Source of the DNA: Dehalococcoidia bacterium
Lineage (GTDB): Bacteria; Chloroflexota; Dehalococcoidia; Lucifugimonadales; UBA826
Reading direction: 5' to 3'
Assembly (NCBI GenBank): GCA_029936675.1
Contig: JAPYSB010000005.1
Location: forward strand, 76,104 to 140,103
DNA: 64,000 nucleotides
The notes below the pieces were generated by a model, which had not been told where the DNA came from, did no database searches, and saw only the letters and a program-made list of their open reading frames with translations. This document shows positions 42,934 to 51,537 of this stretch, piece after piece. Each line of letters opens with the position of its first letter. Position 1 is the stretch's first letter. The position numbers were made by a program, and so were the translations under genes.

Positions 42934-43632
42934 GTGAAATTTGGAGTTGTTGTTTTCCCTGGGACCTGGAGCGAGGTGGATTGTTACACCGTGTTGGATG
43001 AGGTGTTCAACGTCTCGGTTGAGTACGTTTGGCATAAGGAGACAGATCTTTCAACTTATGACTGCATCATATTACCAGGTGGATTTTCATACGGTGATTA
43101 CCTAAGATGCGGGGCTATTGCTAGATTTTCTCCTGTGATGGAATCCTTAATTAAATTTGCTCGGTCTGGTGGATTAGTTTTCGGGATATGCAACGGGTTT
43201 CAAATTTTGTGTGAAGCTGGGTTGCTTCCCGGGGTTTTGGTTCGTAATGACCATCTTGAGTTTCGATGCCAATGGACTGATTTAAGAGTTGATAATATTT
43301 CCACACCATTTTCCGCCAGAGCGAACCCAGGGCAAGTTATTTCAGTCCCAATTTCGCATGGCGAGGGAAACTACTTTGCTCCACACGAAACCTTGAGAGA
43401 GATTGAAAACAATGGGCAGGTGATATTTCGGTATAGTGCTCCGAATGGTGATATGGCCATTGTTAATAATCCAAACGGGTCTATAAATAATATCGCGGGT
43501 GTGATTAACCAGGAAGGAAACGTCCTTGGCATGATGCCCCACCCCGAACGTTGCTGTGATTCGCTGCTGGGAGGAACCGACGGCAAATTGATATTCGGAT
43601 CTGTAGTTGATTATCTATGGAAGAAAACGTAG
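42934..43632 (+). CDS. purQ: Phosphoribosylformylglycinamidine synthase, glutaminase subunit
   Basis: This 232-residue class I glutamine amidotransferase starts with GTG. It shows KFGVVVFPGTWSEVD, the nucleophile in FGICNGFQILCEAGLLPG near residue 88, and the His-Glu pair in MMPHPERCCD near residue 202. It supplies ammonia to PurL in the fourth step of purine synthesis. Unusually, two EamA-type genes separate purQ from purL. A PurS gene is not visible in this window. Confidence 0.94.
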   Translation: MKFGVVVFPGTWSEVDCYTVLDEVFNVSVEYVWHKETDLSTYDCIILPGGFSYGDYLRCGAIARFSPVMESLIKFARSGGLVFGICNGFQILCEAGLLPGVLVRNDHLEFRCQWTDLRVDNISTPFSARANPGQVISVPISHGEGNYFAPHETLREIENNGQVIFRYSAPNGDMAIVNNPNGSINNIAGVINQEGNVLGMMPHPERCCDSLLGGTDGKLIFGSVVDYLWKKT

Positions 43633-44059
43633 GTTGATTACCGGGATATTACTTTCCTTGATGGCCGCCTTAGGTTTCGGGCTGAGCGCAGTTTTTATAA
43701 AAGCAAGTATGTCCTCTGTGAGTGTAAAAACAGCCACAGTGATATCACTCATTTCTTCAAGCGCAGTCACCATGGTGATAGCCCTTTCTTTGCATTATGA
43801 AGAAATTTTATCCTTAGCCCCGATGGCCTTTATCTGGTTTCTTTTGGCTGGGCTAATTACTTTTTTGGGAGGCCGATTTCTTAATTTTCACGCCATTAGC
43901 CTGATGGGCGCCTCAAAAGCATCGGCAGTGGTGTCATCGACTCCGCTATTTGCCGCTATATTGGCTGTGCTTTTCCTGGGAGAGACTATTGGGTTCATGC
44001 TAGGGGCTGGTACCTTGATGATAGTTGTTGGGATTACGTTGGTGGTAGTTCAAGAATGA
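43607..44059 (+). CDS. EamA/DMT-family membrane protein, N-terminal half
   Basis: The 150-residue protein has five hydrophobic segments of one EamA domain (GILLSLMAALGFGLSAVFIKASM at the start, and LGAGTLMIVVGITLVVV at the end). The start is TTG at 43607, inside the end of purQ; a TTG at 43634 is possible. The usual DMT transporter has ten helices in one chain. Here the second half is a separate frame that overlaps by ATGA, so either two coupled half-size subunits are made or a single gene has been split by a frameshift. The substrate is unknown. Confidence 0.75.
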   Translation: MIIYGRKRRLITGILLSLMAALGFGLSAVFIKASMSSVSVKTATVISLISSSAVTMVIALSLHYEEILSLAPMAFIWFLLAGLITFLGGRFLNFHAISLMGASKASAVVSSTPLFAAILAVLFLGETIGFMLGAGTLMIVVGITLVVVQE

Positions 44060-44511
44060 GGGAGACTGTAAAAAAAATCACTTATTATGGGTTGCTTTTT
44101 GCCGTCTGTGCAGCTTTCTTATATGCATTGTCGGCCTTGGTGGGGAAGAAAATTACGAATGATTTCTCATCTCCAATGGTTGCCTCAGCATTTTCGATTT
44201 TGTTTGGGTTGATCGCAACGGGGTCAGTGTTCTTCAGTACGGTAAGCAGGGAGGCTAGAAATCTGTCTGGTCGGTCTTGGGCACTAATTGGGCTATCAGG
44301 ATGTGCTTCTGCTTTAGGGGTCTCTGGGTGGTACTTGGCTCTAAATGTAACCCAGGTAGTAGTTGTAGCCCCTATAGTAGCTGTCTATCCTCTAATAACA
44401 ATATTAATGGCATCGCTATTTTTGCGTGGAATTGAGAAGGTTACAAAACAAACTGTCGCTGGGGGGATAATTGTAGTCATTGGAGTATTGTTTGTAGGGT
44501 TTGGAACTTAG
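44056..44511 (+). CDS. EamA/DMT-family membrane protein, C-terminal half
   Basis: The 151-residue protein has five hydrophobic segments of the second EamA domain (YGLLFAVCAAFLYALSALVGKK, ALGVSGWYLALNVTQVVVVAPIVAVYPL, VAGGIIVVIGVLFVGFG). It begins with ATG overlapping the TGA of the first half (ATGA). The loop between the halves would be of normal length if read as one protein. Coupled translation would give equal amounts for a heterodimer. The gene ends 9 bases before purL. Confidence 0.75.
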   Translation: MRETVKKITYYGLLFAVCAAFLYALSALVGKKITNDFSSPMVASAFSILFGLIATGSVFFSTVSREARNLSGRSWALIGLSGCASALGVSGWYLALNVTQVVVVAPIVAVYPLITILMASLFLRGIEKVTKQTVAGGIIVVIGVLFVGFGT

Positions 44512-44520
44512 TGAAGGTGT

Positions 44521-46728
44521 ATGGATTGCAAAAATATGGCATTTGACAAGGATGTATTGGACGAGCTCGCAATATCCCCCGCCGAATACGAGCTCATTAT
44601 AAAAAGATTAGGAAGAGAGCCAAATCACCTGGAACTTGGATTGTTTGGATCTCTTTGGAGCGAGCATTGTGGGTACAAGCATTCAAAGCCGTTACTTAAG
44701 TTGTTTGCGTCAGATAATCCGAGACTTTTGGTAAATCCTGGGGAAGAAAATGCCGGGGTAATTGATATAGGAGATGGGTATGCGATTGTTTTTAAAATAG
44801 AGTCTCATAACCACCCATCTGCTATAGAACCATATCAGGGGGCCGCCACTGGAATAGGGGGGATAGTACGGGACATATTTGCCATGGGCGCGAGGCCTAT
44901 TGCGCTGTTGAACTCACTCAGGTTTGGGCCTTTGTCACATGAAAGAAATAAATATCTTTTTGACGGGGTCGTATCCGGTATTTCAGGGTATGGAAATTGT
45001 ATAGGGGTTCCCAATATTGGAGGAGAGGTGGTTTTTGCTGAGTGCTATTCTGGTAACCCATTGGTAAACGCCATGTGCATAGGGTTATTAAGGGTAGATG
45101 AGCTTGTTAAAGCTACTTCCGGAAGCAGCGGGAATTTATTGATACTAGCGGGGTCTGGGACAGGGAAAGATGGGATTCATGGAGCCTCTGGCCTGGCTTC
45201 AAGGAGCTTTGAATATGAAAGAGAATTAAGGCCGACAGTCCAAGTTGGAAACCCTTTCCTCGAAAAAATACTGATTGAATCTTGTCTTGAGGTTGCTAAA
45301 TCTGGAAAGATTGATGGGATGCAAGATTTAGGGGCGGCTGGCCTAACGAGTGCCTCAGTCGAATGCGCTGCTAGTGGGTTAACTGGTATTGAGATTGATA
45401 TTGATTTGGTTCCTCGGAGAGATGATGACATGTCCCCATATGAGGTTATGTTGTCTGAGACCCAAGAGCGCATGTTAATTTCTGTTAAACCTGAGAATGC
45501 TGAAAGTGTGAAAGAAATATTTGACAGATGGGACATTGATAATTCGGTAATAGGCAAAGTTACTGCAACCAATTCCGTTCATATTGTCAGCGGAACTCAA
45601 TTATTGGCCGATCTACCGGTAGGATTGCTGACAGACCCTCCACAGTATGTCATTGATTCGGTTACCCCTCCATATCTGGAACAATTACAAAACTATGATT
45701 TAAATAATATAAATGTCCCAGACACTTCTCCGAATATGGTTTTAATGAGGCTTCTGTCCACTTCTAATTTAACTTGTCGTCAATCTGTGTACCAAAGGTA
45801 TGATCATCAAGTTCAAACTAATACGGTAATACCGCCTGGTTCCGACGGGTCGCTTATTCGCATAAAAGGAACGGAGAAAGGTATAGCAGCCTCCACTGAT
45901 GGGAATGGGCGTCTTGCATATCTGGATCCCTATGTAGGTGGCCAAATAGCTGTCGCTGAAGCTTGCAGGAATGTGTCTTGTACCGGGGCCGAACCAATAG
46001 CCCTCACAAACTGTCTGAATTTTGGGAATCCTGAAAAACCGGAGGTATATTTCCAACTTGAGAATTGTGTTAAGGGTATGGCAGATGCCAGTACAAAATT
46101 TTCTACTCCTGTGATAAGCGGAAATGTGAGTTTATACAATGAAACACAAAATACCCCTATATATCCCACCCCTGTTGTAGGAGCCGTAGGCCTCACTGAG
46201 AATGTCAGAAATTATGTAGACATGAGCTTTAAAAATGATGATGATGTGGTGCTATTGCTGGGAGCCTCTGAGGTTGTCTGTGACGTTGACTACCTCGCCG
46301 GAAGCGAATACCTTGAAATTTTCCACGATTTAATTGCCGGTCAGCCCTCAATAGATTTGGAGAAAGAAATTTCGGTACAAAAATTATGTAGAGATCTTAT
46401 TCAATATGATTTATTAAAATCGGCCCATGATTGTTCAGAAGGTGGATTGGCAATAGCAATAGCAGAATCTTGTATAAAAGGTGAGATTGGCTTCAAAGGT
46501 GAATTTGAAACTAGAGGACGGTGGGATGTTCAACTTTTTGGAGAACAACAGTCTAGAATAGTGATTTCTGTTAAGAAAGGTAATGTTGCCGAGGTGATGC
46601 GGTTCTGTACTGACTATCAGGTCGAAGTGCTAAATTTGGGTAAAGTTGGTGGGGAGCGATTGTATGTTCCAGAGCTGCTGGATGTTTCAGTTGCGGAAAT
46701 TTCCGAGGCTTGGATGGTCGGGGTTTAA
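44521..46728 (+). CDS. purL: Phosphoribosylformylglycinamidine synthase, large subunit
   Basis: This 735-residue small-type PurL forms formylglycinamidine ribonucleotide with ATP and ammonia from PurQ. Markers are FGSLWSEHCGYKHSKPLL near residue 43, FKIESHNHPSAIEPYQGAATGIGGIVRDIFAMGARP near residue 90, and KSAHDCSEGGLAIAIAE near residue 640. ATG 44521 is used; ATG 44536 is an alternative. It is followed by a terminator hairpin at its stop codon. Confidence 0.95.
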   Translation: MDCKNMAFDKDVLDELAISPAEYELIIKRLGREPNHLELGLFGSLWSEHCGYKHSKPLLKLFASDNPRLLVNPGEENAGVIDIGDGYAIVFKIESHNHPSAIEPYQGAATGIGGIVRDIFAMGARPIALLNSLRFGPLSHERNKYLFDGVVSGISGYGNCIGVPNIGGEVVFAECYSGNPLVNAMCIGLLRVDELVKATSGSSGNLLILAGSGTGKDGIHGASGLASRSFEYERELRPTVQVGNPFLEKILIESCLEVAKSGKIDGMQDLGAAGLTSASVECAASGLTGIEIDIDLVPRRDDDMSPYEVMLSETQERMLISVKPENAESVKEIFDRWDIDNSVIGKVTATNSVHIVSGTQLLADLPVGLLTDPPQYVIDSVTPPYLEQLQNYDLNNINVPDTSPNMVLMRLLSTSNLTCRQSVYQRYDHQVQTNTVIPPGSDGSLIRIKGTEKGIAASTDGNGRLAYLDPYVGGQIAVAEACRNVSCTGAEPIALTNCLNFGNPEKPEVYFQLENCVKGMADASTKFSTPVISGNVSLYNETQNTPIYPTPVVGAVGLTENVRNYVDMSFKNDDDVVLLLGASEVVCDVDYLAGSEYLEIFHDLIAGQPSIDLEKEISVQKLCRDLIQYDLLKSAHDCSEGGLAIAIAESCIKGEIGFKGEFETRGRWDVQLFGEQQSRIVISVKKGNVAEVMRFCTDYQVEVLNLGKVGGERLYVPELLDVSVAEISEAWMVGV

Positions 46729-46748
46729 AGGGCTATTTTCTCCCTTTA
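46726..46748 (+). terminator. Rho-independent terminator after purL
   Basis: TAAAGGG (beginning at the purL stop codon), a 9-base loop and CCCTTTA form a 7-pair stem, followed by the T-rich TTATTTATTTG. It probably ends the yqeY-purL transcript. Confidence 0.6.
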
Positions 46749-46774
46749 TTTATTTGTAGTTTCAGTAAGCGGGT

Positions 46775-46803
46775 TTGACACGGCATATACCCAATGCTAG
46801 ATT
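46775..46803 (+). promoter_or_regulatory. Sigma-70-type promoter of the fmdB-like/dtd operon
   Basis: TTGACA (46775-46780), a 17-base spacer and TAGATT (46798-46803) lie about 40 bases before the FmdB-like gene. It is the best promoter match seen in the window. Confidence 0.6.
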
Positions 46804-46844
46804 AATTGTTTGAATGTAATAATGATAACGGGACGGTGTTAAGG

Positions 46845-47201
46845 TTGCCGACATATGATTATAAATGTGAAGAGTGTGGCTCAGAATTTGAGCTGAGGCT
46901 TCGTTTTAGCGACTCTGTGGATCAACCTTGTAACAGCTGTGACAAGGTGGCGACAAGGCAATTTTCCGTGGTGCCGATAGTTTTTAAAGGTAGCGGTTGG
47001 TATGTTAACGACTACGGTAAAAAGGGTAGTTCGTCAGGTAAGAACACTAATTCCTCTGAAACCGAAGGGACCACTAGTGAATCGAGCTCAGACACGAAAT
47101 CCTCTTCTTCAACAGAGCCGAAGTCGGGAAGCGACACAAAATCTTCTTCATCGGATACTTCTGCGTCATCAGGGTCTAAAACCACTTCTCAGCCGGAATA
47201 A
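46845..47201 (+). CDS. FmdB-family zinc-ribbon protein with Ser/Thr-rich tail
   Basis: The track start at 46806 is too early. Family N-termini read MPTYxYxC, which places the start at the TTG at 46845 (118 residues). The zinc ribbon is YKCEECGSEFELRLRF...CNSCDKVATRQFS, and the following VFKGSGWYVNDYG is also conserved. Residues from about 65 on are a low-complexity stretch of Ser, Thr, Lys and Asp. The family was named for a formamidase regulator, but its general role is unclear. Its TAA overlaps the dtd ATG (TAATG). Confidence 0.85.
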   Translation: MPTYDYKCEECGSEFELRLRFSDSVDQPCNSCDKVATRQFSVVPIVFKGSGWYVNDYGKKGSSSGKNTNSSETEGTTSESSSDTKSSSSTEPKSGSDTKSSSSDTSASSGSKTTSQPE

Positions 47202-47644
47202 TGAGGGTAATTCTGCAAAGAGTTAACTCTGCAAATGTGAAAATTTCAGATTCTGTTGTTGGGGAAATTCAAAAAGGACTCTTGGTTTTTGTCGGAATCG
47301 CCACCGAGGATAATACCGAAGATGTCGACTACATTGTAGGTAAAACTCTAGGACTTCGCATTTTTAACAACCAGAAGGGTAAATTTGACTTGTCTGTTCA
47401 AGACATAAAAGGCGATTTATTAATAGTGAGCCAATTTACGTTATATGCGGATACCAAGAAAGGTAAGAGGCCGAGTTTTATAAGTGCTATGGAACCGAAC
47501 GATGCGTCAAAACTTTTCAATATGACGGTAAAAAAATTCAGAGCATCCGGATTAAAAGTGGAGACTGGAAAATTCCAGGAGGAAATGCATGTTTCTTTGA
47601 TTAATGATGGCCCTGTTACCATATTTATCGATTCAAAGAACTAG
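47201..47644 (+). CDS. dtd: D-aminoacyl-tRNA deacylase
   Basis: This 147-residue enzyme removes D-amino acids and glycine mischarged on tRNA. It starts MRVILQRVNSANVKISDSVVGEIQKGLLVFVGI. The active-site motifs are SQFTLYADTKKGKRPSF near residue 79 and NDGPVTIFIDS at the end (Gly-cisPro). Length is typical. It is translated together with the FmdB-like gene. Confidence 0.95.
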   Translation: MRVILQRVNSANVKISDSVVGEIQKGLLVFVGIATEDNTEDVDYIVGKTLGLRIFNNQKGKFDLSVQDIKGDLLIVSQFTLYADTKKGKRPSFISAMEPNDASKLFNMTVKKFRASGLKVETGKFQEEMHVSLINDGPVTIFIDSKN

Positions 47645-47676
47645 TTAGATATGCGACTTAATATGCAATCCTTCTA

Positions 47677-48522
47677 TTAATCAATATCTAAACTCAAATC
47701 TAGGTTCGGTGCCGAGTGAGTTATCGCCCCCACTGAGATTAGATTTACCCCGGTTTCAGCGACCGATTTGACAGTTTCCAAATTAATACCTCCGGAGGCT
47801 TCAGTGACAGCTCTATCCGGACATGATTCAACAGCTTTCTTCATCTCTTCAGTCGACATATTATCCAACAATATTATGTCAGCTCCGGCAGATGCAGCCT
47901 CTACAGCCTGTTCTACCGTTTCGACTTCAACCTCAACTTTTATAGTATGAGATGCATTGGATTTGGCTTTTTGTATTACTCCTGTCAGGTTCAAGCCCTC
48001 CAGTTTTAATGTTTTTACATGGTTGTCTTTTATTAGAATTCCGTCAGAGAGGTTTTGTCTGTGATTATGACCACCACCCATTCTCACAGCATACTTTTCC
48101 AAAGCTCGGTACCCCGGAGTGGTTTTCCTAGTATCGACGATTCGGGAACTTGTATGAGATATTTCATTGACATATTTGGCGGTTTCAGTGGCCACTCCAC
48201 TCAATTTCCTTAGGAAATTAAGCGCAGTTCTTTCGGCTGTCAGAATTGATGACAGATACCCGTTAATTTCAAGTACACGGTCATTCTTAGTTACTTCTGA
48301 CCCATCTGGGATCAATATAATGGTTTCAAGAGATGAGTCCATTTTTTGGAACACCCTCACAGCGAGGTTTAAACCCGCTATGGTCCCTCCCTCATCTGCG
48401 ACTACCGTAGCACTGCCGATAGTTTCATTTGGAATCAGTGCATCAGTGGTAGCGTCACCCATGGAGTAGTCTTCCATGATGGCTAAATCAATGAGTTTTT
48501 CAATATCGGGTGTTAGTTGCAC
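47677..48522 (-). CDS. nadC: Quinolinate phosphoribosyltransferase
   Basis: This 281-residue enzyme makes nicotinate mononucleotide from quinolinate and PRPP. Signatures are ERTALNFLRKLSGVATETAKYV near residue 98, VDTRKTTPGYRALEKYAVRMGGGHNHRQNLSDGILIKDNH near residue 134, and EVEVETVEQAVEAASAGADIILLDN near residue 200. The start is GTG with AGGAGA six bases upstream. It follows nadA in the same direction; a nadB gene is not in this window. Confidence 0.95.
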   Translation of the reverse strand: MQLTPDIEKLIDLAIMEDYSMGDATTDALIPNETIGSATVVADEGGTIAGLNLAVRVFQKMDSSLETIILIPDGSEVTKNDRVLEINGYLSSILTAERTALNFLRKLSGVATETAKYVNEISHTSSRIVDTRKTTPGYRALEKYAVRMGGGHNHRQNLSDGILIKDNHVKTLKLEGLNLTGVIQKAKSNASHTIKVEVEVETVEQAVEAASAGADIILLDNMSTEEMKKAVESCPDRAVTEASGGINLETVKSVAETGVNLISVGAITHSAPNLDLSLDID

Positions 48523-48536
48523 TTTTGTCTCCTAAC

Positions 48537-48572
48537 AAAATGCCCAGCCTGTGTCTGAAGGCGGGGCATTTT
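48537..48572 (-). terminator. Hairpin between nadA and nadC
   Basis: AAAATGCCC and GGGCATTTT pair, with an inner GCCT/AGGC stem, a one-base mismatch on each side and an 8-base loop. It lies 27 bases after the nadA stop and about 14 bases before the nadC start, ending in TTTTG on the minus strand. It may end part of the nadA transcripts or adjust nadC expression. Confidence 0.55.
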
Positions 48573-48599
48573 GAGTGTGTTTAGGGTCAGGAGGATATT

Positions 48600-49805
48600 T
48601 TATTTTATAGATAGCATCCGATCCAGTGCTATCCTCGAATATTTTCTAGTGTTTTCATCTACTGTTATCTGGTTTACCACGACCCCTTCTAGTAGCCCAT
48701 CCAGAACCCAGGCTAGATAAGCGGGATGGATCCGATACATTGTAGAGCAAGGGCAGACAACCGAATCCAGGCAAAAAACATTTTTATCCGGGTTTTCAGT
48801 GGCAATTCTATTCACTAAACTTATTTCAGTGCCTACCGCCCAGGTTGTTCCGGGCTCTCCTTCATTAATTATTTGCCTTATGTATTCTGTTGAGCCTACA
48901 TAATCTGACGACTCTACTACATCTAATGTGCATTCTGGATGTACTACGACAGAGACATTTGCATGGGATTTTTTTGCAGCATTTATTTGGTCAACCGTGA
49001 ATCTAGTGTGAACTGAGCAATGGCCTTGCCATAGAATCATTTTGGAATTCTTAATAGCTTCAATCGAATTTCCACCCAGTGGCTTAAAAGGATTCCAAAT
49101 TATCATCTCGTTAAGATTTACGCCTTTTGTTACAGCTGTATTCCTTCCCAAATGTTGATCTGGAAGAAATAGGATTTTCTCTCCTCTTTCAAAAGACCAA
49201 TCAAAGGTAGCTGAAGCATTGGAAGATGTACAAACGACTCCACCATTTTCCCCACAGAGCGATTTTATTGCGGCGGTGGAGTTCATATAGGTCACTGGTA
49301 TAACAGACCCTTCGCCAAGGATTTCTGTGAGATCGTCCCAACAATCCATTACATCATCAATGTGCGCCATGTCAGCCATGGAACATCCAGCAGTAAGGTT
49401 GGGTAGGATGACTTTTTGTCTTTGGGTACTCAATATATAAGCAGTTTCGGCCATGAAATGAACACCACAAAAGATAATGTATTCGGGGTCTTTTAATTCC
49501 GCAGCATGTTGGGATAATTTGAAGGAGTCACCCCTAACATCCGCAAACTGGATGACCTCATCCCTTTGATAATGATGACCAAGTATTACGATTTTATTAC
49601 CAAGCTTCTTTTTTGCTGCAGAGATCTTTTGTTCAAGTTCTTCCGGGCTGGTTCGCATATAACTTACTGGAAGTTTTTGCCAACGAACACCGGAATTAAA
49701 CTCCTGTTCTAAAGTTTTTGAGGCTAGCTCTTCGTCAGTTTGACAGAAGGCCGATTGTTCTATTTCTGTAATTGGTATGGGTTGTTTATCTATTTTTATA
49801 ACCAT
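48600..49805 (-). CDS. nadA: Quinolinate synthase
   Basis: This 401-residue 4Fe-4S enzyme condenses iminoaspartate with dihydroxyacetone phosphate. The cluster cysteines are in IIFCGVHFMAETAYIL near residue 112, GGVVCTSSNASATF near residue 190, and LDSVVCPCSTMYRIHPAYL near residue 355. VILGHHYQRDEVIQFADVRGDSFKLS near residue 75 is typical. It begins 17 bases after the miaB stop and is the upstream partner of nadC. Confidence 0.95.
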   Translation of the reverse strand: MVIKIDKQPIPITEIEQSAFCQTDEELASKTLEQEFNSGVRWQKLPVSYMRTSPEELEQKISAAKKKLGNKIVILGHHYQRDEVIQFADVRGDSFKLSQHAAELKDPEYIIFCGVHFMAETAYILSTQRQKVILPNLTAGCSMADMAHIDDVMDCWDDLTEILGEGSVIPVTYMNSTAAIKSLCGENGGVVCTSSNASATFDWSFERGEKILFLPDQHLGRNTAVTKGVNLNEMIIWNPFKPLGGNSIEAIKNSKMILWQGHCSVHTRFTVDQINAAKKSHANVSVVVHPECTLDVVESSDYVGSTEYIRQIINEGEPGTTWAVGTEISLVNRIATENPDKNVFCLDSVVCPCSTMYRIHPAYLAWVLDGLLEGVVVNQITVDENTRKYSRIALDRMLSIK

Positions 49806-49822
49806 CTTATATGTATTCCTTG

Positions 49823-51109
49823 TTACTTTCGGATGTCGTTACTCATAGAGCCTTCCAAATACCATGGGCTCGTCTCTTTTATTTTTACGTTGATCATGTC
49901 GCCAGCATTCACATTGTCACTATCAAGAAAAACCAGCTTATCATTCCTGTTTCTGCCAAACCATTTCCCTTTTTTCCGCCCCTCGACAAGGATGTCCTGA
50001 GTCTTTCCTTTGAGGTTGGAATTAATGCCGGCCACTATTTTCTCTTGTTCATCGTTAATTATTTTTAGGCGCTCTTTTTTTATGTCTTCTTCTACGTCGT
50101 CGATCATTTTCCTTGAGGCTATAGTACCTTCTCGGGTGGAATACGCCGCTGAATGAACCTTGTCGAATTTCACGTCTTTGATCATTTCAAGAGTGTTTGC
50201 AAATTGTTCCTCAGTCTCTCCGCAGAAACCAACTATTAAATCTGTGCTTACACTCACACCGGAAACCCTATTTCTGATTTTATCTATTAGCCGCCTGTAC
50301 TCTTCGTTTGTGTAGCCGCGTCGCATAGTGCGCAGAATCTCGTCATCGCCGGCCTGAAAAGGTAAATTTATGTGCTCGCAAACTTTTTCTAGACCATTCA
50401 CGGCTTCTATTATGCTGTCTTCCATATCATTGGGATGTGAGGTTAGGAATCTTATTCTTTCCAAGCCAGATACTTCATTTACAGCTACCAACAAGTTTGA
50501 AAGGTTAATTGCTCCTTCCAGATCGTGGCCATAGGAATCTACATTTTGACCTAGCAATGTAACTTCCTTAACTCCCCTTTTTACCAACATTTCAGTTTCA
50601 TGAACAATCTCTTGCACAGATCTACTTTTCTCCCTTCCACGACGATAAGGAATAATACAAAATGAGCAAAATTTGTCACACCCATGAATTATTGGGATAT
50701 AGGTGCTTATTGCGGGAGCAGCAGTTAAAGGACCTATACAGCCGTCTGTATCAATTTTTAACTTTTCTCCGAGATATTCAATTAATGGGTTGTACTGCTG
50801 GGGTGCCATAAATACGTCTACGTAGGGGAAACGTTTTTCTAAAGCACTCGTGTTGGGCCCAACCATACACCCCATTAGAGCAATAACTTTTTCTGGATTC
50901 AGCTCTTTACTCGGCTTTAAGCTGGTCAAAGTTCCTACGGCTTTGTCTTCAGCGTTCTGTCGGACAACGCATGTGTTAAGCACAACTATGTCGGCTGCCT
51001 CTTTTGATTCCGTTGACACAAGACCCATCTGATTTAGAGCACTGCTTAGTCGCTCTGAATCTGCCTTGTTCATTTGGCATCCTGTAGTCCAAATGTGATA
51101 GCTTTGCAT
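49823..51109 (-). CDS. miaB: tRNA-2-methylthio-N6-dimethylallyladenosine synthase
   Basis: The track start at 51184 lies inside the tRNA-Ser gene; the ATG at 51109 (GGAG about 14 bases upstream) gives the correct N-terminus MQSYHIWTTGCQMNKADSER (428 residues). The auxiliary cluster cysteines are in TTGCQMN, LNTCVVRQ and LMGCMVG. The radical SAM motif is HGCDKFCSFCIIPYRRGREKSR near residue 135. A C-terminal TRAM domain is present (VEGRKKGKWFGRNRNDKLVF). It methylthiolates i6A37 in tRNAs. It follows tRNA-Ser on the same strand. Confidence 0.93.
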   Translation of the reverse strand: MQSYHIWTTGCQMNKADSERLSSALNQMGLVSTESKEAADIVVLNTCVVRQNAEDKAVGTLTSLKPSKELNPEKVIALMGCMVGPNTSALEKRFPYVDVFMAPQQYNPLIEYLGEKLKIDTDGCIGPLTAAPAISTYIPIIHGCDKFCSFCIIPYRRGREKSRSVQEIVHETEMLVKRGVKEVTLLGQNVDSYGHDLEGAINLSNLLVAVNEVSGLERIRFLTSHPNDMEDSIIEAVNGLEKVCEHINLPFQAGDDEILRTMRRGYTNEEYRRLIDKIRNRVSGVSVSTDLIVGFCGETEEQFANTLEMIKDVKFDKVHSAAYSTREGTIASRKMIDDVEEDIKKERLKIINDEQEKIVAGINSNLKGKTQDILVEGRKKGKWFGRNRNDKLVFLDSDNVNAGDMINVKIKETSPWYLEGSMSNDIRK

Positions 51110-51142
51110 CTTTTTATTGCAGGCTCCTTGATTTTTCAGTTG

Positions 51143-51234
51143 TGGCGGAGGGAATGGGATTCGAACCCATGAGAGGACTTTCATCCCCTAACCGCTTAGC
51201 AGGCGGCCGCACTAGACCTCTATGCGATCCCTCC
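51143..51234 (-). tRNA. tRNA-Ser (GCT anticodon)
   Basis: On the minus strand GGAGGGATCGCATAGAGG starts a class II tRNA. The acceptor is GGAGGGA with TCCCTCC-type partner (ending CCCTCCG-CCA), the anticodon loop is CTGCTAA (GCT), there is a long variable arm, and the T-arm GGGTTCGAATCCCA. CCA is encoded at 51143-51145. The total length of 92 fits tRNA-Ser. Confidence 0.95.
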
Positions 51235-51250
51235 AATTAATTGAACTTCA

Positions 51251-51280
51251 ATTATAGGTTTGAGTATCTAGTCGTGGCAA
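51251..51280 (-). promoter_or_regulatory. Promoter of tRNA-Ser
   Basis: On the minus strand TTGCCA (51275-51280), an 18-base spacer and a perfect TATAAT (51251-51256) lie 16 bases before the tRNA 5' end. The same transcript may continue into miaB and nadA. Confidence 0.65.
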
Positions 51281-51537
51281 GACAATTAATTGTGAAATCC
51301 GGAACTAATCTAAATATATATACGAATACCGTAATATAAACAGAAAATATAGGAATTAACATTTAGTAGTTTTGTATAAATTATACGATATACGTACCCT
51401 AATCTAATGTGTATGCCGAAATACCTGAAAATATACTTTCATAGTAAAAGTAATGGATTAGGAATATTTTTCCTTTTTTTGATCCCACCTAAACAGGTAT
51501 TTTCCTATATTTTGCCGCCAGAAAATTTAGTATAAGT
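51281..51537. other. AT-rich intergenic region without a gene
   Basis: This stretch between the tRNA-Ser promoter and moaE holds no ORF of note. It contains a small palindrome (GTATAA-A-TTATAC near 51374-51386) and a long-range 9-base inverted repeat AAATACCTG / CAGGTATTT (51419-51427, 51494-51502). No clean terminator for the moaDE transcript was found; the T-run seen lies on the other strand. Confidence 0.4.

Noticed and set aside
46806-46844. N-terminal extension of the FmdB-like protein
   Set aside because: The family begins MPTYxY; the extra 13 residues lie right after the -10 box and would leave almost no leader.
47002-47226. Plus-strand ORF of 74 codons inside the FmdB-like tail
   Set aside because: It is an alternative frame of the Ser-rich low-complexity region, with basic repetitive composition typical of shadows.
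51110-51184. N-terminal extension of miaB in the ORF track
   Set aside because: The extension reads through the end of the tRNA-Ser gene; the ATG at 51109 gives the family N-terminus.
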